A stretch of DNA of 64,000 nucleotides, from NCBI GenBank assembly GCA_019096065.1, contig JAGUCH010000004.1, positions 3,410,001 through 3,474,000 of the forward strand, given 5' to 3'. The DNA comes from Paracyclopina nana. Taxonomy: Eukaryota; Arthropoda; Copepoda; Cyclopoida; Cyclopettidae. Numbering within the stretch: position 1 is the stretch's first letter; every line of letters starts with the position of its first letter. The position numbers were made by a program, and so were the translations under genes. The notes beneath the pieces were generated by a model that made no database searches, had not been told where the DNA came from, and was given only the letters and a program-made list of their open reading frames with translations. This document shows positions 56,169 to 64,000 of this stretch, piece after piece.

Positions 56169-57531
56169 CTTCCTTTATTATTGTTGCTAAATACTGGTGC
56201 CAGTGCGTGTGAGAGGATAGCTGTATGGATAGTTATACTACGTTCGCCTGCCTGCTGCAGTTGAAAGTAGAAAGCACTTCCATGACGTGGCCCTTCCTCC
56301 TATGAAAAGGCTCTGCTCTAGGTTTTGCTTAAATGTACTACTTTTGAAAATAATTCCACTGAGGATTTAGAGCCAATTGTACCAAGGTCGTGCATTAATT
56401 GTGTACTCGTGTACAAGCTTCACAAGTTGCGAGTACTTCTAATGAAGATTTTTAAATTCCCTTCAATTGATGGGCTTTTTGCACGAAGAGGCAAAAGATC
56501 CGCAGTTTTAGGTACTTTATAAAATACTGATTAGGCAAATGTTACTTTTAAGATAAAGTGCTATAGTATCATGAATTACTTGGTTCTAGAAAAACCTGGT
56601 GTCAAGATAGCACCGCTGGACTTTAAAATCTATATAAGTACAAAAAAATAATTCTTCGGAATAACGCTTTGATGAAATAAAACCTGTTAAATAAGCCATA
56701 TTGCTCATACGCATTAAGCGAACACCATTATTCATTATATATCATTAAGTCCTCAAGATTCCCCAATAGCTAGACTGCACCCTGACATGTCGAATGGGTA
56801 ATTTAAATTGCACATTTTTGCGCCATATTGCAAGAATGATTTTATGGCCACACACATGTGTCCAGTTCACCCCAGCGAACCCTTTTCTTAGTAGGGTAGT
56901 CGGGAGGAAGCCGGGTCAAAGTCGGGGCTATTGGTAACTTTGAAAGGCATTTTTTATTATGGCAAGCGTAACAAAAAAGTTAACAGAAAGTCGCCTGCTG
57001 AAAGCACTTATTTCTAGCTTTGTAGAAGTTGATTGAAAGTTGATTTATTTTCAGAAACGCATCCCCAAACGCGATGCTGCCAAAGGCGTTCGGAAGTCAA
57101 CTTTTTAACATCAAAAAGTCACATGAATACACCTCGAAAAGCCGCATCAAAGCCGTTTGGAACGAGGCCAAATCCGAGGCCGAAACCTCCAAATCGAGGC
57201 CGCACTAACTTGTATTACCACTGAGATATACAAAAATACAAATTCCTTTGGAAGTCTAATGGAATTGGACACCATGTTTGCGTTTTTTGGAGGCTCTATT
57301 TGAGCACGATTTCGAAAATTCCTGGATTAACATTCTTTTAAAAACACTTTCGATGTTAATTCTAGGTCATGTGTTTATTTTTTTAAGACATAAATGCAGT
57401 TTTATAATATTGACATGTCACACGAAATTTGACTATTTTTTACGAAAATAAACTTTCCTGACTACCGAAGTGAAAACGAAGCTGCCGTATTTAAACTTGC
57501 GCAGTTAACTTCGTTGCATACACATAAGTAA
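56169..57531. other. RIC3 upstream region and 3' flank of the 909-aa gene
   Basis: 1.36 kb with no coding exon that I can support. TTTATT at 57373-57378 (AATAAA on the minus strand) may end the 909-aa gene's transcript. AT-rich; no clear repeat. Confidence 0.45.
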
Positions 57532-60500
57532 TTAATTTTTCTTCTTGATTTGGCGTTCAATTGCAAGCTGCTCCTTGATCTCGGAAGGGTGGGTGTGGCT
57601 GGAGCCCTCAATGCCCACAAGCTCGGCAGCAGCATCCTGTAAAGGTAATTAGGAGCGTGAATTATTTATGCGTAACGCAATATTTGCTATACATTTGCAA
57701 AATTTAAAGTCAATTTGAGCTACGTACAAAGTTTGTACGTAAGTAACATGAAAGCAATAATATGATTTCATTATTGTGAGTGCAAAATAAATTCAAATTG
57801 CGTTTGCATAAATAAAGATGGACTCGAGGGAGGAAAAAGAAAAGGTCTTACATCAATCGCAGTACGTCCTGACTGAGTGAGCACCTCGTTGCCATCATCC
57901 TCGTCCTCAGGCTCATCCTTAGGCTCTTCAATCTCACCCTCATCAGTGGCCTCCGAGCTTGAAGCCTCGTCGTTGGAGGTCCCAGCGGCTTTTGATGGAG
58001 TTTGGCTGCCGGCCGTAATTTCCTCGTCAGTGCCAGAGTCGGTGTTTGACTTGATTCGAACCATGTAATTGGGCTCATGAGGATATTCGCGCACGAGGTC
58101 ATCCAAGGAATTCATGTAGTCGTTCAAGACTTTCTTGTACACCGCTTTTAACTGCAATTGGACGTGCATATATATGAATTCCGTAGGAAAGAAGAAAATG
58201 CAAAAATGACTTACGTCAGGCACTTGGTCATCAATGTTGTCCCAGGTGAGCTTCGTAACGTCTTCCTTCTTTGCAGCCGCAGCAGCAACGATGATCTTGA
58301 TGGCATCGTACTTGGTGTAAATGTTACGCGTGCAGGCATTGCCCCTGAAGCCATCAAAGATCTTGTCATTGGCTGGGAACACGTTGCCCTCGACCCATTT
58401 GTCATCCTGACCACTCACTGCAGCCTTAGCCTCTTTGCGGTTGTCAATGAGGTTCTGAGAGTAGTCCTCCTTGTTTGGTGCGACAACCTCTGGAATAGCG
58501 TGCTGCAATACAAATACAAATTAATGTAGATGAGCATTAGCTACAAAAAAACACATCTAAAGCCATTTGGATGTAACTAATATAAGGATTTTACCGTGTT
58601 GTAGATGTGGAATTCGTTGTCCACATTATAAAGAGCATCAAAGCCTTCCTCAGGGGTGAATGTCTTCTTGAACGCCCATTCAAGCTGCTTCGAACGAGAG
58701 TTCGTAAAGCGCCTGCTCATGATCTTCCGCACGGCTTTCCAATTCAGCACAAGATGTGCATTGCGCAGCTCCATTTCCTTGATGACAAAGGGAATGACAA
58801 TGGTCTTCAAGATCCTCTCGACCGGCTCAGGGACAGACCTCTTAAAGTATTGGATCTGGTCCTCACTGAAAAGTAGGTACTTATGCAACTTGTCTAAACT
58901 CTAAACGACTTTGGAAGCGTCAACGCATCTAAACTTAGAACAGACTTACCTAATGGGGTGCTTCCACACAAGGTGTGCCATTGCCATTCGAGTAAAAAAG
59001 GCATTGGTGAAGGCAAAGGCGACTTTAGTGTTGGCCTTCTCGGTGATGCCAGACAACTCATCCTTCAAAAAGTGAATGATGTTGTTCTGAACAAAATGCG
59101 ACGCAAAAAAGATGTCGCAGGCCGGACCCATGTACTCAAAGGGAACCATGCGCGCCAAAATTCCCATGGAACGGGATTGGTAGTCCGCTTGGAACTCACG
59201 CATTTTCGACATCTCCGAGCGTATAGCAGCATTTTGCAAGCTGAAGTCGCCAATTGCAGTCTTAATGATGCTGCTGTCTTCGAGGAGCTTCTACTCAATT
59301 GGAAGTGGTTTCGAAATTGTTTGCAAGTTACAATAAAAGTTACTTACCGCAACTGCAGCGCGTTTGGCAATATTGCCTTGGCCGGCGATGACTTTGCCAA
59401 TCTCAGCACGAACATACTCTTGGATGCTGGTTTGCATGACGTCCAGCTTGGGCAGAATCGTGGCATCAACAATAAATTGCAATTGCTCACGAACGACTTC
59501 CTTCATAGTCTCCGAACGAGCAGCAACCTCGAAAAAGTCGACGAGGAAGCGCCCCATCATTGCCTCTAATTGCTCCTGAGTGGCAACTAATCCCGTTTGG
59601 ATCATGTCCGGCGGCTAAGAAATGCAAAATGAATTAAGCAATGAAACGTAAAACGTGACATCTTTGCATTGGAATGAATTTAAATGCACAAAGTACTTAC
59701 AAAGCCAACTGGAACCTCGACATTGGTGACCGTTTCAGCTGATGATGGTTCATCAGTAGTCTCCATTGGTTCAGCCGTAGCAGAGGCTGGCAACTTGGGC
59801 ACGACCAAAGGCTTCGCCTTCGCCAACTTCTTTGCTGGTGAACCACCGCCAAGCTTGACATCGGTAACTTTGACCGAATCATCAGATTCCGAATCGCTTT
59901 CGGAGACATATTTCCTCTTGCCGCTTGTCCGGGCAGAGGATGGCTTCTTAGCAGCCGTCTTTGATGCCGATTTGGTCGCTTTGGCTGCCTTTGCTGCTGA
60001 TGCGGCCTTAGTTGAGGTTGATGGCTTCGAAGCAGCTACAGGAGTCGCCGTTTTTCCACTCGGAGTGGCAACTTTGCCCGTCTTCTTGCCTCCGCTAACG
60101 TCCTTCTTCACAGGAGTTGCCTGTTGTTCGGGCGTGAAGAAAGGATTGTCCAAGAGCTTCCCAGTTGGACCAATACTCTGTTAATCAATAAAAAGTTGTT
60201 AACGTAAGGCAAAATTTACTTGCTGAAGACCTAATTGATTACCTTACGAGCCTGAGACTGGCTTGGGCTGACACCAGCCGATGAGCATGACGAGCTCGAA
60301 AGTGGCTTTGAGCTGCCTTTCTTCTTCTTTGCGAAGATCTCCTCCTCCGACGATTGGAGTTCTTCATCGCTCTCCTCGGTGCCAGTTGGTGGGGGTTGCT
60401 CTTTGGCCTTTGAGCGAGTTCCAATGGCATTCCATTTCTTGTACAGGATCTTGCCGGTCAAAGGATCCCTTTCCTCATACGTCCAGTCCTTGAGGAAGCG

Positions 60501-60984
60501 TTCGCCCCAATTCCTGATCAGGGTCATTTTCATTTTCGACCTTTCCGCAAAGTTAAGGCCCTGGAAACGACTGTTGAGGTCGTTGATGACGGCGGCGACC
60601 CTCTTCTCATCCGTACCTGAAATAAATAAAGAAAGTTTCAGAGTTTGGCGTTACTTCGAAATGCGATTGCTACTTACGAGTTTCGACACGGCAAAAAATG
60701 GACATTTCCTTTGGCCCATCACGCTCATCGAGGACAAACTTCCCAGTCTTCATCCTTGAGGCGGGATTCATCCGGAAGTAAGGATTGAATCCAACGATGT
60801 CCACGTACCGCTTCGAATCCTTTTCGAAGCGCTTATTCACCGGCAAAGTTGAAACCGGCAACTCATCCTTGAGGCAAAAGACAATGTACTCGTCGTACAC
60901 AATGCTCGGGTTGTCTGGAGGCGACGAGGTCCCTTCCGGGTCACGAGTGGGGCCTTTAGCAGCCTTTTGAGCCTTGGGAGGCAT
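57532..60984 (-). CDS. Unrecognised 909-aa protein, basic middle and acidic C-terminus
   Basis: Nine exons (60984-60678, 60616-60243, 60177-59701, 59614-59348, 59290-58950, 58865-58595, 58502-58215, 58151-57852, 57636-57532) join in frame with standard GT-AG introns. I do not recognise the family. Residues about 1-145 look folded (DEYIVFCLKDELPVSTLP, NPYFRMNPASRMKTGKF) and continue into NWGERFLKDWTYEERDP. A Ser/Lys/Ala/Thr-rich, histone-H1-like basic stretch with SESDSESDD (about 230-370) follows. A helical region of about 400 residues comes next (LVDFFEVAARSETMKEVV, WAFKKTFTPEEGFDALYNVD). The tail is acidic (EPKDEPEDEDDGNE) and the very end is basic (QIKKKN). The charge pattern suggests a nuclear or nucleic-acid-associated protein, which is inference only. 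A short coding frame ends 12 nt before its start. Confidence 0.85.
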
Positions 60985-60996
60985 CTTCTTGTTTTT

Positions 60997-61212
60997 TCAA
61001 GATGGCGGATAATTTCGTTTTCGAAAATTACGTCTTCTCACGTAGGTGTGCTGCTGCAGACTGAGAAGCGCGTCGGCAGTCGTTGGCGGAATGATTCCGT
61101 TAACCTGGGCAGAATTGGCCGCACTGGGCTGCCTAAGAGTTGTTAGGGGCGGCGGCGTAACATTTTCCGCCAAATCGTCGCTGACGTCACAGAACTTTCT
61201 AGCGACTTCCAT
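60997..61212 (-). CDS. 71-codon reading frame 12 nt upstream of the 909-aa gene
   Basis: ATG at 61212 opens 71 codons ending TGA at 60997-60999, 12 nt before the next ATG. The peptide starts MEVARKFCDVSDDLAENV, has a proline/threonine-rich middle and ends in a basic RRRNFRKRNYPPS. Composition looks like a real protein and not random sequence. I do not recognise it. It could be an upstream regulatory ORF, the first cistron of a bicistronic mRNA, or a separate small gene. The in-frame extension to a TTG at 61257 is less likely as a start. Confidence 0.45.
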   Translation of the reverse strand: MEVARKFCDVSDDLAENVTPPPLTTLRQPSAANSAQVNGIIPPTTADALLSLQQHTYVRRRNFRKRNYPPS

Positions 61213-61598
61213 AGAAGTCGATAATTTTAATCGCTGATTTGAATTGGTAATTGACAATAAGTCATGGAGTTTTTATTTGCGAATGCATTCGTAATTAAAA
61301 TATGTACATTTTCATTGCATAAAATAAGCGAGATGACGATAAAGTTCAGCATAAATGATGATGGAACATTGCTATATAGGACACATCAGCGGGCGACAAG
61401 AAAATAATCATAATTATTTGAAATTATGCATCAAAATTAGTTTCAAGTTATTTGCTTTCATAATTCAATAATTTTGTAATTTAATTACAATTTACTTTTT
61501 TTTTTAAAGAAATATTTTTTTTCGTGACGCCCCTTTGGTCTCTGAAGTAGCGTGTTCTGAATTTTTCAGTTATTTCGCAATCGCAAATCACAACAAAA
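61213..61598. promoter_or_regulatory. Divergent region upstream of the transposase-like gene
   Basis: AT-rich, with long T and A runs near 61500-61535. No coding exon. I looked for CACTA-type terminal repeats belonging to the downstream transposase and did not find a convincing one. Confidence 0.35.
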
Positions 61599-64000
61599 AT
61601 GCCGAAAGTTAAAGTGGGTGAAAAATCGCGTGCTGCTGTACGAATGGCCCGATACCGAACACGAATGAGAGAAGCTCAACGTGAACTACGAGAAATGCAA
61701 AGACGTTGTGAAGCTCGAGTAAAGATTCTACAGCGATGTCAGGGAGAAGTCAGCGACGATGCGTGAGTTTCTATTAAATGTAATGACATATTGCATTAAC
61801 TTTTAATCACGTTTAAATTTCATTCAGGCGAGACAATGAGCTGTTCGGTGAGCACTTAAAGTTCTGCCCTTTTAATGACGATGATCCAGACCGCATTGAT
61901 AAAGTCATCGTTGACTTAAGTGAGGCCGGTGACAATGAAGACAATGATGTCTATTACGACGCTTCAGAAGGCGAGATTGACCCAAATGAGCAAGTGTACG
62001 ATGAGGATGTCCGTCAACGCAATGAAAAAGCAATTCGCAAGTCTTTGAAAAGGAAACTTGAGGAGTTGGGTACTATAGATCCAAACGATACGACACCAGA
62101 ATTCAGCGATGACGAAATCAACGCCGAGAATGTGCAAGCATCGAATGGCCAAGAACTCACTGAGCCGAGTCCATTTTTCGATGAGTTGCCTCAAATTGTG
62201 AAAAGAAGAAGGCTTGAAAGTGAGTCGGAAGTTGTTGGCAGCCTTACTTTGGATGAGCCTCAAAGTGAAAACAACGAAACCGTAGATGTGTTGGCTGACA
62301 TTAGCTTTGAAAGTAACAGCTCACTTCAATCTCAATTATTCGATCCTCGAAGACCAGTAATGGTCAATGGTGCCAGCTTGGATTTTGATGCGAATACTGA
62401 GCGCTACAGAGAGGAGCTAAGAAACAACGACACTGAAAGTCAATCCAATGGTGAAGAAGAAGATGAGTTCTATGATTGTCAATCAGAAGTTGGTGAAGAG
62501 AGTCAACGTATAGAGGATCCTAGGGAGGACAATGCAATTTTGATGCATGGAACAACCTTAAAGGATTTCCGTGATGCATTGGTCGAAGAGGAAGAGCTGG
62601 AAAGTCAGAAAGATCGCAATTTCGCATTATATGCTCGCTTTTTCTACTTGACGTCCCTTCTGGCTGTTACGGATCGTGCAGCGAAAGTCTTTTGGAATTT
62701 TGCAAGAGCCATGACTGACAGGAAACTTCTCTCATTCAAAGCGATAAAGAAAAGATTTGAAAAGAAAATACCAAAAGTGACTATGACTTATGAGTTTTTT
62801 GATACCGTGGAGAAGAAGATAATGCATCATAATGGAAAGTCCTTTCCAAGGAAGAAATATCCCAGGCCGAGATACCTTCTATTGTCAGAGTGGTCAACTG
62901 TTTCACTAGTGGAACTGTTCGAGTTCTTCAAGAGTGTACATCCACCAGGTTACAAATGCGAGTGGCATGGAAAGAAATATGTTGACTTATTCTTGGACGG
63001 AGTGCCGCTTTGCAAATCGTCTGATGCATCCATGAATGTGCTATGTGTTCGTTGTAATCCATGCCGCAAAGTATGGCCGCTAGCAGTGCACGTTTACAGA
63101 AAAGGCCACAGTACTGATATCGTTGATCTGACTTCTGATGTGCTTCAGCAATGTTACGACAATAACTTTATTGTCCGCAAATTTATCGGAGATAGCCCCA
63201 TGCGCGCACGAATGAAGTGTTTAAAGCAGCACAACGGCTATGGAAGCTGCGAAATGTGCAAGGTCCATGGAGAATGGCTCAAGGACTTCAACAAGATGGC
63301 CTTTCCCGCTGACACTATGCACTCTGAGAAGCGGACTCATGATGAGTGGAAAGCAATTGCCACAAAACTCAGCGCCAATCCAAGATCGGTCACTAAGGCA
63401 AAGCGCTTTGGAATTAAAGGATACAGTCCACTACTTGACCTCGACTACTTCAACATCATTGATGACTTCGTGCCTGATCCAATGCATAACATATCGTTAG
63501 GTGTTTGCAGGCTATTGCTTCAATGCATTTTGGAAACCAACGGTAAAGGCGTGACGTCATCTAGAGGAGTTTCGATTGCAAAAAAGTTTGACGAGAAATG
63601 GGTTAACTTAGACATTCCGAGAGAGTTCCCTAGGAGGCCAAGATCAATCAAGGACAATTTTGTCCACTTGAAAGCCTCAGAATTAATCGCCATTGTGTGC
63701 TGCGGCTTTACTTTGATGGGTGATGCACTACTGTCTTGGCCAAGTGGGCTTAGGAAGACATGGTACAGGTTCTCTTGGATTGTGCACGCTGCATTGATGC
63801 CCGACATTGTCTTCAACAAGATTATGGATGATGGGAAGGCAACCAGAAGCCAACTCAGGTTTTACGAGACTTTCCAGAACACATTTGGAGTCGACAAGTG
63901 CCACTTTAATATTCATACCTTCTCGCATTTGCTCCAAATAAGAAAAATTGGTCCCCTTTCCGACTTCAGTGCGATGCCATTTGAAAGTTTCTTCTCCTAC
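61599..64000 (+). CDS. EnSpm/CACTA-like transposase, incomplete at window end
   Basis: Exons 61599-61762 and 61828-64000+ read 779 codons without a stop to the window edge. The N-terminus is very basic (RMARYRTRMREAQRELREMQ), then a long acidic region follows. The core carries tnp2/EnSpm-like landmarks: LFLDGVPL, KVWPLAVHVYRKG, FIGDSPMRARMKCLKQHNGY with GSCEMCKVHG, DPMHNISLGV and a DUF4218-like end (IHTFSHLLQIRKIGPLSDF, MPFESFFSY). Aspartates in these motifs are candidate catalytic residues. The frame is intact and has a short spliced intron (65 bp), so it is either a recently active autonomous element or a domesticated host gene. The 3' end and any terminal repeat lie outside the window. Confidence 0.85.

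Noticed and set aside
1-64000. tRNA or rRNA genes
   Set aside because: I saw no convincing cloverleaf with A and B boxes and no rRNA-like stretch. A tRNA scan would settle this.

Overview
This is nuclear DNA from a bilaterian animal, most likely an invertebrate with compact genes. It holds spliced genes of animal families (synaptobrevin, complexin, RIC-3, a PDZ-SH3-GUK MAGUK, SIAH, R1R2R3 MYB, WASP). Introns are mostly 50-100 bp with GT-AG borders, and polyadenylation signals are AATAAA. PSTK implies that the selenocysteine pathway is present. A small arthropod such as a crustacean would fit, but the sequence does not prove the clade. All exon borders below were placed by eye from splice signals, frame continuity and family homology.

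Layout. 1-6.2 kb: a partial unknown gene (-), SIAH ubiquitin ligase (+), an intronless VAMP/synaptobrevin (+), PLEKHJ1 (-) and WASP/N-WASP (+). 6.2-9.2 kb: gene-free, with degenerate repeats and an inverted-repeat element. 9.2-38.6 kb: one midasin gene (MDN1, -). Its two 5' exons at 37.8-38.6 kb are separated from the rest by a 16,256-bp intron. That intron holds a giant inverted repeat of 9-bp satellites, a second 9-bp satellite, a 159-bp tandem repeat and several nested foldback or MITE-like elements. 39-48.5 kb: a CTTNBP2/CTTNBP2NL-like coiled-coil gene (+), complexin (+), an MPP/Vari-type MAGUK (-) and CNOT4 (-). 49.3-50.7 kb: TIMM10B and PSTK (+), only 3 nt apart. 51.9-54.5 kb: MYB (+), with a GC-AG last intron. 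55-56.2 kb: RIC3 (-). 57.5-61.2 kb: an unrecognised 909-aa protein (-), preceded 12 nt upstream by a 71-codon reading frame. 61.6-64 kb: an EnSpm/CACTA-like transposase (+) that runs off the end.

The genes are mostly housekeeping or neuronal and do not form one pathway. Functional groupings are: synaptic vesicle fusion (VAMP, complexin), cortical actin and scaffolding (WASP, CTTNBP2-like, MPP), ubiquitin and mRNA turnover (SIAH, CNOT4), and ribosome assembly (MDN1). The most unusual parts are the MDN1 intron with its tandem-repeat-armed foldback elements, the near-zero gaps between reading frames at TIMM10B/PSTK and at 61 kb, and the unrecognised 909-aa protein.
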